From Hyphomicrobiales bacterium (lineage in GTDB: Bacteria; Pseudomonadota; Alphaproteobacteria; Rhizobiales; Beijerinckiaceae): a DNA stretch of 45,501 bases. Shown one piece after another: positions 18,271 to 28,926 of this stretch. How positions within the stretch are numbered: the first letter of the stretch is position 1; every line of letters starts with the position of its first letter. The position numbers and the translations under genes are program-made. The DNA lies in the NCBI GenBank assembly GCA_019246665.1, contig JAFAQA010000148.1, positions 1 to 45,501 on the forward strand, in the 5' to 3' direction. Under the pieces are notes generated by a model. That model was not told the DNA's origin. It made no database searches and saw only the letters and a list, made by a program, of their open reading frames with translations.

Positions 18271-18817
18271 ATTGAGGGATGATCTTGTCCGCGCGATCCC
18301 GAGCTTGCGGGCTTTCGCGCTCTCCTTATGCGGCAATCCAGAGCGCGCCGACGATCTCGTGCAAGAAACGTTGATGAAGGCTTGGGCGAATCTCTCGAGC
18401 TTCGTCGAAGGCACGAATCTCTCGGCCTGGCTTTTCACTATCCTGCGCAATGCCTTTTATTCGGATTTTCGCAAGCGTCGCCGGGAGATCGAGGACGCCG
18501 ACGGACAAATGGCGGGACGGCTCGCCAGCATGCCGGCCCAGCACGGCCATATGGATCTTCAGGATTTTCGCGCGGCGCTCATGAAACTCCCCATCAGCCA
18601 ACGCGAAGTGCTCATTCTGATCGGCGGTTCGGGAATGTCGTATGAGGAGGTCGCAGCTATCTGCAACTGCGCAGTGGGCACGGTGAAGAGCCGCGTCAAT
18701 CGGGCACGCAATCGTCTCGCCCAGATTTTGGCCGTGAACTCAGCCGACGAGTTCGGGCCCGACGCTCTCGTCCAGGCGACTGTCGAGCCGACGCTCGCAT
18801 CGGGCGGCAACGGGTGA
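18254..18817 (+). CDS. ecfG: EcfG-family RNA polymerase sigma factor (general stress response)
   Basis: A 187-aa ECF sigma factor. Region 2 reads ERADDLVQETLMKAWANLSS and SAWLFTILRNAFYSDFRKRR; region 4 reads LPISQREVLILIGGSGMSYE and CAVGTVKSRVNRARNRL. Adjacency to NepR and the promoter consensus upstream place it in the EcfG group. It would direct RNA polymerase to GGAAC-N16/17-CGTT promoters under stress. The tail after region 4 (about 25 residues) is typical of the family. Confidence 0.9.
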   Translation: MAARDKLRDDLVRAIPSLRAFALSLCGNPERADDLVQETLMKAWANLSSFVEGTNLSAWLFTILRNAFYSDFRKRRREIEDADGQMAGRLASMPAQHGHMDLQDFRAALMKLPISQREVLILIGGSGMSYEEVAAICNCAVGTVKSRVNRARNRLAQILAVNSADEFGPDALVQATVEPTLASGGNG

Positions 18818-18944
18818 TCGCGCAGGCCTGATCCTGCTGCGCAATGCGGTGAAGCTCGCGGGTTTGCGGGGCGTTCCCGTGATTGCGCGGCTTGCGCAAG
18901 CGACTATCCTGGAGCTTGGTAATCGCAGCTCCTCAAGGGCTTCC

Positions 18945-20135
18945 ATGCTCGAAAAATCCGGCGCGACCACAGCGCCAAATCCAGTCTCTCAATTTGCGCT
19001 CACCGAGGAGCAGCTCGCGCTTGCGGAGCTCGCGCGTGTATTCGCGCGCGACGAGCTCGCTTCACATGCGGTCACCTGGGACGAGACGAAGCATTTTCCG
19101 GTCGATGTCCTGCGCAAGGCGGCGGGGCTCGGCATGGGCGGCATCACCATCAGCGAGGATGTCGGCGGCTCGGGTCTCTCCCGCATTGACGCGGCGCTCA
19201 TCTTTGAGGCGCTCGCGACGGGTTGCCCCTCGATTGCGGCTTACCTTTCCATCCACAACATGTCGGCGTTTATGATCGAACGCTTCGGCTCCTCGGCCCA
19301 ACGCCGCCGATTCCTGCCGCGCCTCGTGAGCATGGAACATTTGGCGAGCTATTGCCTCACCGAACCGGGCGCGGGCTCGGATGCGGCAGCTCTCAAGACG
19401 CGAGCACGGCTCGACGGAAATCACTATGTGCTCGATGGCGTGAAGCAATTCATCTCCGGCGCCGGCGCCTCGGACATTTACGTCGTGATGGCGCGCTCGG
19501 GCGCTGAAGGCTCTTCCGGCATTTCGACTTTCGTCGTCGAGAAGAACACACAAGGACTGTCCTTCGGCGCCAACGAACGCAAGATGGGTTGGAATGCACA
19601 GCCGACACGCCAGGTGATCTTCGAGAATTGCAGGGTGCCGGCCGAAAATCGGCTCGGCGAGGAGGGCGTCGGCTTCAAGATCGCCATGGCTGGGCTTGAT
19701 GGCGGACGGCTGAATATCGCCGCCTGCTCGATCGGGGGTGCTCAAGGTGCGCTCGAAAAGGCGCTCGCCTACGTGGGCGAACGCCAAGCCTTCGGCAAAA
19801 AGCTCCGCGACTTCCAGGCCCTGCAATTCCGGCTCGCGGACATGGCGACCGAGCTCGAAGCGGCGCGCAGCTTTCTATGGCGGGCCGCGGCGGCGCTCGA
19901 CGCCAAGTCGGTCGAAGCAACACGGCTTTGCGCCATGGCGAAGCGCTTCGGCACGGATGCTGGATTCAAGGTTGCGAACGAGGCTCTTCAGCTTCTCGGC
20001 GGCTATGGCTACCTGGCCGATTACGGCATCGAGAAGATCGTGCGCGATCTTCGCGTCCACCAGATTCTCGAAGGGACGAATGAGATCATGCGGCTCATTG
20101 TGGCGCGTGATTTGATCATGAAGGATCAAGGGTGA
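18945..20135 (+). CDS. Acyl-CoA dehydrogenase, isobutyryl-CoA dehydrogenase-like
   Basis: A 396-aa FAD enzyme with all standard motifs: YCLTEPGAGSDAAALKTRAR, the FAD-binding ERQAFGKKLRDFQALQFRLA and the catalytic glutamate in LEGTNEIMRLI (about residue 376). The closest recalled family is isobutyryl-CoA dehydrogenase of valine breakdown (ACAD8-like), but short branched or straight chain specificity cannot be separated by eye. Start set at ATG 18945 (MLEKSGATTAPN); the track's extension from 18849 is not family-like. No valine-pathway partners (mmsA, mmsB) are present in the window. Confidence 0.88.
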   Translation: MLEKSGATTAPNPVSQFALTEEQLALAELARVFARDELASHAVTWDETKHFPVDVLRKAAGLGMGGITISEDVGGSGLSRIDAALIFEALATGCPSIAAYLSIHNMSAFMIERFGSSAQRRRFLPRLVSMEHLASYCLTEPGAGSDAAALKTRARLDGNHYVLDGVKQFISGAGASDIYVVMARSGAEGSSGISTFVVEKNTQGLSFGANERKMGWNAQPTRQVIFENCRVPAENRLGEEGVGFKIAMAGLDGGRLNIAACSIGGAQGALEKALAYVGERQAFGKKLRDFQALQFRLADMATELEAARSFLWRAAAALDAKSVEATRLCAMAKRFGTDAGFKVANEALQLLGGYGYLADYGIEKIVRDLRVHQILEGTNEIMRLIVARDLIMKDQG

Positions 20136-20210
20136 AGAAGAGATCAGTTGACGGGGGGCAGCATTGCGGCCACTCAGCACTCACTACTCACCACTTACCC
20201 ATCAAAGCTG

Positions 20211-21386
20211 ATGTTTCTAAGCTTTTTCACGGCTCTCAGGGATGCGCAGGTGCCGGTCACCTTGCGCGAGTATCTCACCTTGATGGAAGCGCTCGACGAG
20301 GACCTCGCCGGCACTTCGGTCGAGGATTTCTATTATCTTTCGCGTTCGTGCCTCGTGAAGGATGAGCGCAATCTCGACCGATTTGATCGCGTCTTCGGCG
20401 CAACTTTCAAGGGGCTTGAAAGCCTCTCACAAGCGTTCGAAAAAGCAGAAATTCCGGCCGAATGGCTCAGAAAGCTCGCCGAGAAACATCTGACAGAAGA
20501 AGAGAAGCAAAAGCTCGAGGCGCTTGGTTGGGACAAGCTGATGGAAGCTTTGCGCGAGCGTTTGCGTGAGCAGAAAGGCCGTCATCAAGGCGGCTCGAAA
20601 TGGATCGGCACGGCTGGCACCTCGCCCTTCGGCGCCTATGGCTACAACCCGGAAGGCGTCCGCATCGGCCAGGACGGAAACCGCAATTTTCGCGCGGTGA
20701 AGGTTTGGGACAAGCGCGAGTTCAAGGACCTCGACGGCGAGGTCGAGCTCGGCACGCGCAACATCAAGATCGCGCTTCGCCGACTACGAAAATTTGCGCG
20801 AACCGGAGCCGCGGAAGAGCTCGATCTCGACAACACCATCAGGGGAACGGCCGAGAGAGGGTATCTCGACATCAAACTGCGCCCCGAGCGGCGTAACGCC
20901 GTCAAGGTGCTCCTCTTCTTCGATGTCGGCGGCTCGATGGATTGGCACATCAAGCTCGTCGAGGAGCTGTTCTCGGCGGCCAAGGCGGAGTTCAAGCACT
21001 TGGAGCACTTCTATTTCCACAATTGCCTCTACGAGCATGTCTGGAAGGAGAACCGGCGAAGAAACACGGATCGCACCTCGATCTTTGACGTCCTCCACAC
21101 CTATCCTCATGATTACAAAGTTGTTTTCGTCGGTGACGCCTCTATGTCACCTTACGAGATCGCGATGGCGGGCGGCTCGATCGAGCATATGAATGAGGAG
21201 GCGGGACAAATCTGGCTTGAGCGCGTCACGCGCACCTATCCGCATGCGATCTGGCTCAATCCGGTTCCGCAGGGGCAATGGGCCTACACTCATTCGATCG
21301 GAATGATCGCGCAGCTCTTCGCCGGCCGAATGTACCCGCTCACACTCGAAGGGCTAGACGCTGGAATGCGCGAACTCGTGCGCTGA
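20211..21386 (+). CDS. VWA domain protein, CoxE-like
   Basis: A 391-aa cytosolic protein: helical N-terminus (FFTALRDAQVPVTLREYLTL), a charged middle, a Gly-rich TAGTSPFGAYGYNPEGVRIG segment and a C-terminal VWA domain starting KVLLFFDVGGSMDWHIKLVE (about residue 233). The MIDAS is DxGxS rather than DxSxS, which may alter metal binding. Family members usually work beside a MoxR AAA+ ATPase in maturing metalloenzymes; none is adjacent here. ATG 20211 is chosen because the track's start at 20148 translates repeat-like intergenic DNA; the ribosome binding site is weak. Confidence 0.82.
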   Translation: MFLSFFTALRDAQVPVTLREYLTLMEALDEDLAGTSVEDFYYLSRSCLVKDERNLDRFDRVFGATFKGLESLSQAFEKAEIPAEWLRKLAEKHLTEEEKQKLEALGWDKLMEALRERLREQKGRHQGGSKWIGTAGTSPFGAYGYNPEGVRIGQDGNRNFRAVKVWDKREFKDLDGEVELGTRNIKIALRRLRKFARTGAAEELDLDNTIRGTAERGYLDIKLRPERRNAVKVLLFFDVGGSMDWHIKLVEELFSAAKAEFKHLEHFYFHNCLYEHVWKENRRRNTDRTSIFDVLHTYPHDYKVVFVGDASMSPYEIAMAGGSIEHMNEEAGQIWLERVTRTYPHAIWLNPVPQGQWAYTHSIGMIAQLFAGRMYPLTLEGLDAGMRELVR

Positions 21387-21522
21387 CCCAGTCTATTGGG
21401 GTGCTTGGCCAGGTCTCGTTAGCCTGCTCATCTTGAAAAAACCCGGCAATGTCCCACGTTTAGTATAGTCCCGGGCTAATTGCCCGAGTTCTGAAAGACG
21501 ATCTTCATTCATGGAGGTGGTC

Positions 21523-21882
21523 ATGTCCATCGTATACAGGGAAAGCAACAGAGTGAAGGATTGGGTCAACCTAATCCTAGCAGGACTCTTGTTCATCTCT
21601 CCTTGGGTCTTGGGCTTTGCGGGGGAGAGCGTGCCCGCGTGGAATGCCTGGATTATCGCCGTCATCATCGCCATCTTGGCACTCGCGGCGATTTCGGCCT
21701 TTGCCGAATGGGAGGAATGGATTAGCGGCCTGCTCGGTATTTGGCTGATCATCGCTCCCTGGGTTCTCACATTCGCCTCGAATCAGCACGCGGTTTGGGC
21801 GCATGTGATCCTGGGCATCATAACGGCCGTTGTATCGTTCTGGTCGGTGTGGGATTACCGTCATACGCCTCACGCGGCCTGA
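21523..21882 (+). CDS. SPW-repeat membrane protein
   Basis: A 119-aa protein with four hydrophobic helices arranged as two repeats, each containing the SPW motif form: LFISPWVLGFAGES and LIIAPWVLTFASNQ. The function of this family is unknown. Start set at ATG 21523 because GGAGGTGGTC immediately precedes it and includes the track's upstream ATG at 21511. It stands alone, 136 bp after the VWA gene. CGGGC-TAATT-GCCCG near 21472 may form a small stem in the leader. Confidence 0.85.
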   Translation: MSIVYRESNRVKDWVNLILAGLLFISPWVLGFAGESVPAWNAWIIAVIIAILALAAISAFAEWEEWISGLLGIWLIIAPWVLTFASNQHAVWAHVILGIITAVVSFWSVWDYRHTPHAA

Positions 21883-24707
<2,825 letters not shown>

Positions 24708-24752
24708 GGGCTTTGCTCGGACCTCGGTTTTGGGCGTGCTGGGTGCCGCGCT

Positions 24753-25319
24753 TCACTTTCGGCGATAGAATAGCGCTCGTCCTGTGGGAATGAGCTGCAG
24801 GAGGATATCGAAATCAGCGATATTGCCTGTCAGCACCACAAGTCCGAGCTTGCCCGCTTGCAGGAACAGCACACAATCGTGGAGCGCTCGAAACCTGTCG
24901 TCTTTTTCATATCCTTGAATCCGGCACAAAATTCCCGCCAGCAGCGCCGCTCGCCCGAGGACCTCGGTATCGGGGGCGAAAAGTCGATGTGCCGGCATCG
25001 CTTTGATCAGCTTTCCAATCTCTGCAACCACCATGATCGTTCGTCCATCCGCGGGATTCAACACTCCGACGGAGTGCATCAATTCCTGGACGGCGACTGT
25101 CGAATGATTGATCTGCCGTTGCGCGATCAGATCGTCCAACACGATCGGGGATTGATCCTGCATCTGGTCAATATAGACACAGGTGTCCAGCAAGAGCCCC
25201 TGACCTCCGATCCGGCTCGCATCGACGAAAAGAAGCTCGGCATCGGCTCGTCGCGCCAAAGTCTTTTTCGGATCGAACCGCGCCCAGCGCCGCGCGGCGT
25301 CGTAGTCAAACTCCCCCAT
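24753..25319 (-). CDS. PIN-domain ribonuclease, VapC-like toxin
   Basis: A 188-aa protein with PIN landmarks: first acidic site GLLLDTCVYID, a glutamate in HSTVAVQELMHSVGV, and the C-terminal VLTGNIADFDILLQLIP. Such proteins cut RNA, usually tRNA or rRNA, when freed from their antitoxin. The N-terminal 40 residues are an extension beyond a minimal VapC. Its start overlaps the antitoxin stop by 14 bp, which supports a toxin-antitoxin operon. It converges on gyrB with a 45-bp gap. Confidence 0.78.
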   Translation of the reverse strand: MGEFDYDAARRWARFDPKKTLARRADAELLFVDASRIGGQGLLLDTCVYIDQMQDQSPIVLDDLIAQRQINHSTVAVQELMHSVGVLNPADGRTIMVVAEIGKLIKAMPAHRLFAPDTEVLGRAALLAGILCRIQGYEKDDRFRALHDCVLFLQAGKLGLVVLTGNIADFDILLQLIPTGRALFYRRK

Positions 25320-25689
25320 CTAAAAAGCCGAGCTTCAGTTCCGGGTCCGCCTTGCCGCGCGATTCTTTGAATACTTCAGCGAAGCTGTCCTCGAGCGCGA
25401 CTGTCGCAAGCGCAAAGGCGATGAGCTCAGAATCGCTCTCGATGCCCGTCTGCCGCTTGGCTTGTCTGATCAAAGCCGGGCTCACCCTGCCGCCGATGCG
25501 CCCGCTCTTTTCGCTCAGCAGACCTGATTGTTCCGCAGCCCGCATGACCGCCTCAAATCTCGTCTTGCTGATTGGCCCGCTTTCCTTGATGCCTCGCAGC
25601 TTGGTGCGACTCACAAAACCTCTTGGTCCTGTGTCTGGCGGTTGCTTGGCTTCGCCCCTCGCAAGGAGAGGGCTGATTATCTTCGCCAA
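25306..25689 (-). CDS. Antitoxin of the PIN-domain module
   Basis: A 127-aa protein beginning at TTG 25689, preceded by AGAGGTAAATTTAG. The central GGRVSPALIRQAKRQTGIES and DSELIAFALATVALED look like a ribbon-helix-helix-type DNA-binding segment, and the tail FAEVFKESRGKADPELKLGF would wrap the toxin. No family name is certain; the call rests on overlap with the PIN gene. A perfect inverted repeat (25710-25728) upstream is the likely operator. Confidence 0.65.
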   Translation of the reverse strand: MAKIISPLLARGEAKQPPDTGPRGFVSRTKLRGIKESGPISKTRFEAVMRAAEQSGLLSEKSGRIGGRVSPALIRQAKRQTGIESDSELIAFALATVALEDSFAEVFKESRGKADPELKLGFLDGGV

Positions 25690-25709
25690 CTAAATTTACC
25701 TCTGTGTCC

Positions 25710-25728
25710 AACAAAATTGGATTTTGTT
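25710..25728 (-). promoter_or_regulatory. Inverted-repeat operator of the PIN toxin-antitoxin operon
   Basis: AACAAAAT-TGG-ATTTTGTT is a perfect 8-bp inverted repeat centred about 30 bp upstream of the antitoxin TTG. It is AT-rich in a GC-rich region and lies where the -10/-35 would be. Antitoxin-toxin autoregulation through such repeats is usual for this class. Confidence 0.6.
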
Positions 25729-25830
25729 TGACATACAGCTTTATTGGCGGCCTTGCAACGCAAATAAGGCGGCACGGCCGGCCGATCGATGCAGGGCGGA
25801 CTTCATGTCGCTTTCGGTCCCTCCTGCCCA

Positions 25831-25892
25831 AACCGGACAACTCGTGTGCTACCTAACCCGGACAACTCGTCTGCTTACGACAGCTTACGACA
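25831..25892. repeat. Short tandem direct repeats
   Basis: AACCGGACAACTCGTGTGCT (25831-25850) recurs as ACCCGGACAACTCGTCTGCT (25856-25875), period 25, followed by GCTTACGACA twice in tandem (25873-25892). No gene lies here. Repeated terminal motifs of this kind occur at ends of some insertion sequences, but no transposase is nearby, so a relic is only a possibility. Confidence 0.5.
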
Positions 25893-25979
25893 CCTCCCTT
25901 GCGGATTTGGTGCTCTGCGGCCATATTATGGGCGCCTGCGCGCTTAGGCTTCGCCGGGCGTTAACAAAGAGGTTTTCCC

Positions 25980-26726
25980 ATGTCGTTCTTCGATGGCAAC
26001 GCGCGCTCCCCCATGAGCGCAGGCGTTTCGCGGGTCGGCGCCGCCCAGTACGACGCCGGTTTGCGGGCCTATATGCTCGGCATCTACAATCACATGACCC
26101 TAGGTCTCGCGATCTCGGCTTTGATCGCGTATGGCGCCTTTGTGCTCGCGAGAGCCAATCCCAGCGTGGCCTACACGCTCTACGTCAGTCCGCTTCACTG
26201 GCTCATCATGCTGGCTCCGCTCGGCTTCGTGATGTTCATGAGCTTCCGCTTCGATCGGATGAGCTATCAATCGCTGCTCTTCACCTTCTGGGCCTTCGCG
26301 GCCGTGATGGGACTTTCCCTCTCCACCTGGTTTCTGTTCTTCAGGCTCGGCTCGATCATCCAGGTGTTTTTCGTCACGGCGGCTGCCTTCGGCGGCTTGA
26401 GCCTTTACGGCTACACGACCCGCAGGAGCCTTTCCGGCATGGGCGCCTTCATGGCGATGGGCTTGATCGGCCTGATCGTCGCGATGCTCATCAACGTCTT
26501 CCTGCAGTCGAGCGCCTTCCAATTCGCCATCAACATCATTGGACTGGTGATTTTCGCGGGTCTCACGGCTTGGGACACGCAGCGCCTCAAGGACAGCTAC
26601 GACCAGGTAGCTTATGACGGCACCTTGATGGCCAAATACTCCCTGATGGGCGCGCTGACCCTCTATCTCAATTTCATCAACCTTTTCCAATTCCTGCTCT
26701 CGATCATGGGCAACCGCAACAACTGA
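25980..26726 (+). CDS. Bax inhibitor-1/YccA family membrane protein
   Basis: A 248-aa inner-membrane protein with seven likely helices. It starts MSFFDGNARSP and has the family landmarks AYMLGIYNHMTLGLAISALI, IFAGLTAWDTQRLKDSY and a closing SLMGALTLYLNFINLFQFLL with an internal acidic pair implicated in pH-dependent calcium leak in homologues. The ATG at 25980 follows AAAGAGGTTTT. A strong intrinsic terminator follows 30 bp after the stop, so it is probably monocistronic. Confidence 0.92.
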   Translation: MSFFDGNARSPMSAGVSRVGAAQYDAGLRAYMLGIYNHMTLGLAISALIAYGAFVLARANPSVAYTLYVSPLHWLIMLAPLGFVMFMSFRFDRMSYQSLLFTFWAFAAVMGLSLSTWFLFFRLGSIIQVFFVTAAAFGGLSLYGYTTRRSLSGMGAFMAMGLIGLIVAMLINVFLQSSAFQFAINIIGLVIFAGLTAWDTQRLKDSYDQVAYDGTLMAKYSLMGALTLYLNFINLFQFLLSIMGNRNN

Positions 26727-26755
26727 TCGGCCCATACCCCGGGCTTTTGTGTTTG

Positions 26756-26785
26756 CCCCTCCGCGCTTTGCGCGGAGGGGTTTTT
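26756..26785 (+). terminator. Rho-independent terminator after the Bax inhibitor-1 gene
   Basis: CCCCTCCGCGC-TTT-GCGCGGAGGGG followed by TTTTT: a perfect 11-bp GC-rich stem, 3-base loop and U-tract. It is the clearest terminator in the window and lies between convergent genes. Confidence 0.93.
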
Positions 26786-26850
26786 CATGTCCAAGGCGAA
26801 GAGAGAAAAGGGGAAAGTGAGGGAAGAAGTGAGAGAAGGTGCGGCGATCT

Positions 26851-27639
26851 TCACTCCACACTCCTTGCTCTTTCCCCGCTCAACGGGTTGTGCTCATCCC
26901 AACCATAAGAAACGGTCTCGAAACGCATCGAGCGCGTGTCGACCATCAAGAGCCGTCCCACCAGCCCTTCCCCGAAGCCGACGATCTCCCGGACGACCTC
27001 GATCGCCATGAGCGAGCCGATGACGCCCGCGAGCGCGCCGAGCACGCCGGCCTCCGCGCAAGCGGGCACCGCGCCCGGCGGCGGAGGCGTCGGGAAGAGG
27101 CATCGATAGGTCGGATTCAACGAGCCGTCGGGACGGCGTTCATGCGCGCGGATCGTGGTCAGGGAGCCGTCGAAGACGCCGAGCGCCGCCGTGATCAAGG
27201 GTTTTTTCTCGTAAAAGCACGCATCCGAAACGGCGTAACGGGTGTCGAAGTTATCCGAGCCGTCGGCCACGATGTCGTAGCCTCGCACGAGCTCGCGCGC
27301 GTTCTTGGCAGTCAATCTCGTTTCATGGGGTTCGTAACGCACATGCGGATTGAGGCGCTCGAGCGCCGCCGCAACGCTATTCGTCTTCGGCTTGCCAATG
27401 TCGCCCGTCCCATGAATGACCTGGCGCTGCAGGTTGGAGAGGGAGACCACATCGTCGTCGATGAGGCCGATGCCGCCGATCCCAGCCGCGGCGAGATATT
27501 GCAAAAGCGGAGAACCGAGACCGCCCGCACCGATCACCAGCACCCGGGCGGCCGCCAGCCTGGCCTGGCCGGGACCGCCGATCTCACGTAGCACGAGGTG
27601 GCGGGCGTAGCGCTCGATCTCGGATGCCGAGAGCGTCAT
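26851..27639 (-). CDS. moeB: Molybdopterin-synthase adenylyltransferase (MoeB/ThiF family)
   Basis: A 262-aa E1-like enzyme that adenylates the C-terminal glycine of MoaD in molybdenum cofactor synthesis. It has the nucleotide loop VLVIGAGGLGSPLLQYLAAA, the Arg/Lys-bearing SLSNLQRQVIHGTGDIGKPK, and ADGSDNFDTRYAVSDAC. The four zinc cysteines of E. coli MoeB are not conserved: YRCLFP has one Cys rather than CxxC, and the second pair is absent. That is common in the shorter alphaproteobacterial form. Its ATG overlaps the moaD stop as ATGA. ThiF or HesA are alternatives, but moaD next door decides. Confidence 0.88.
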   Translation of the reverse strand: MTLSASEIERYARHLVLREIGGPGQARLAAARVLVIGAGGLGSPLLQYLAAAGIGGIGLIDDDVVSLSNLQRQVIHGTGDIGKPKTNSVAAALERLNPHVRYEPHETRLTAKNARELVRGYDIVADGSDNFDTRYAVSDACFYEKKPLITAALGVFDGSLTTIRAHERRPDGSLNPTYRCLFPTPPPPGAVPACAEAGVLGALAGVIGSLMAIEVVREIVGFGEGLVGRLLMVDTRSMRFETVSYGWDEHNPLSGERARSVE

Positions 27640-27887
27640 CCTCCCGTCATCGGCGGAAAGAACGCGATCTCTCTCGCGCCGGCGATCGACGTCTCGGGCC
27701 GAGCATGGCGCCTGTCGATCGCGGCGCGCACCACCTCCGCATGCTCGAAGGCGTGCGCATATTCCTCCCCGCGTCCTTTCAACCAGCCGAGGAGGTCGTT
27801 GATCGTCGCAACATGCGAGGGAAGCTCGATCTCTTCCTCGGATTTGCCGATCCTCTCGCGTACCCAGGCGAAATAGGAAAGTTTCAC
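27636..27887 (-). CDS. moaD: Molybdopterin synthase small subunit MoaD
   Basis: An 83-aa ubiquitin-fold protein: VKLSYFAWVRERIGKSEEEI, then a variable loop and the C-terminus AREIAFFPPMTGG. The terminal Gly-Gly is what MoeB adenylates and what carries the thiocarboxylate sulfur for molybdopterin. GTG at 27887 is the start; it overlaps the pgsA stop as GTGA, and the moaD stop overlaps moeB as ATGA. The track's 153-aa version includes antisense-frame sequence of pgsA. The partner MoaE is not in the window. Confidence 0.9.
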   Translation of the reverse strand: MKLSYFAWVRERIGKSEEEIELPSHVATINDLLGWLKGRGEEYAHAFEHAEVVRAAIDRRHARPETSIAGAREIAFFPPMTGG

Positions 27888-28516
27888 GACGGTCGTCCCC
27901 CGCTGTCCATGCCGGTCTCGTCGTCGATCACGTGTCTCATCCCGGCCCGCATATAGTCCCATCCGGTATAGATCGTGAGCCCGGCCGCAATCCACAACAG
28001 CGACAGGCCGATCGTGACGGTGCCTGGCAGCACCGCTTCCCCGGCGGGCCCTGCGATGAGAAAGCCGATGGCGACGAGCTGTACCGTCGTTTTCCACTTC
28101 GCGAGCGCGGTCACCGGCACGCTGACGCGCAGCTCCGCGAGGAATTCGCGCAAGCCCGAGACCAGGATCTCACGGCAAAGGATGACAATGGCGGCCCATA
28201 TCGACCAGGATTGGATCGTCTCGGCATGCACCAGCATCAGGAGGGTGGCCGCGACAAGCAGCTTGTCCGCGATCGGATCAAGCATGCGGCCAAGCGTAGA
28301 TTGCTGCTGCCAGGCCCGGGCGAGATATCCATCGAAGTAGTCGGTGACGGCGGCCGCGGCAAAAATTGCGAGCGCCAACCACCGCATCCAGTTTTCGGTA
28401 TGCCAGAAGAGCAGGGCTGTCACGGCCGGAACGGCGAGCACGCGGCCATAGGTGAGGATGTTCGGCAGGTTCCAAATCCGCCGTGAGCGCGTGGTTAATG
28501 TCGGAGCATGCAACAT
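27884..28516 (-). CDS. pgsA: CDP-diacylglycerol-glycerol-3-phosphate 3-phosphatidyltransferase
   Basis: A 210-aa inner-membrane enzyme making phosphatidylglycerol phosphate. The CDP-alcohol phosphotransferase signature is complete: TDYFDGYLAR, then GRMLDPIADK (D-G-x2-A-R...G-x3-D-x3-D). It starts NLPNILTYGRVLAVPAVTAL, typical PgsA, and has about five helices. It is first in a pgsA-moaD-moeB operon with four-base overlaps at both junctions, so promoter signals should lie just upstream of 28516. Confidence 0.93.
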   Translation of the reverse strand: MLHAPTLTTRSRRIWNLPNILTYGRVLAVPAVTALLFWHTENWMRWLALAIFAAAAVTDYFDGYLARAWQQQSTLGRMLDPIADKLLVAATLLMLVHAETIQSWSIWAAIVILCREILVSGLREFLAELRVSVPVTALAKWKTTVQLVAIGFLIAGPAGEAVLPGTVTIGLSLLWIAAGLTIYTGWDYMRAGMRHVIDDETGMDSGGRPS

Positions 28517-28926
28517 TTGCAGGCGACTGAAACATCCGCCTCACCTGCGCGTCAACCCACGAGACTGTGAGACACGGCCGAATGACGGGCGGCGGGAGGG
28601 AGAGGTCTCGCTCCTTCCGGTGAATCGGGACCTTCCCCTTCTGCGCAAAGTGTTCCAGGAACCGAACGCACCCCATTTGACCAGCGTTTCGCCGAAACCG
28701 AGGGCTCTTCGAGGCCAATGGCCGGGCAAGAGCACGGCAAAGTGAAGGACGCCCGTCGCGGAAAAATGCGATAGCGTCGGCTGCGGGTGTCTCTGATTCG
28801 ACGGAGCGCTTCAGGGCCTTTCGCGTTCGAAAATCGACACTCGCCGGTTTTCGGGCCTTTCTACGTCGCTTCCGCCATCACCACGTTTTCTCCGACGGCA
28901 GGAAGAGGGAATCCACCGGGGAAGAG
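28517..28926. other. Divergent intergenic region pgsA / tcuA
   Basis: These 410 bases separate two divergent operons and must carry both promoters. ORFs on the track here (28541-28745) have no protein-like composition I recognise. No clear -35/-10 pair, operator repeat or RNA gene could be picked out by eye. Confidence 0.5.
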
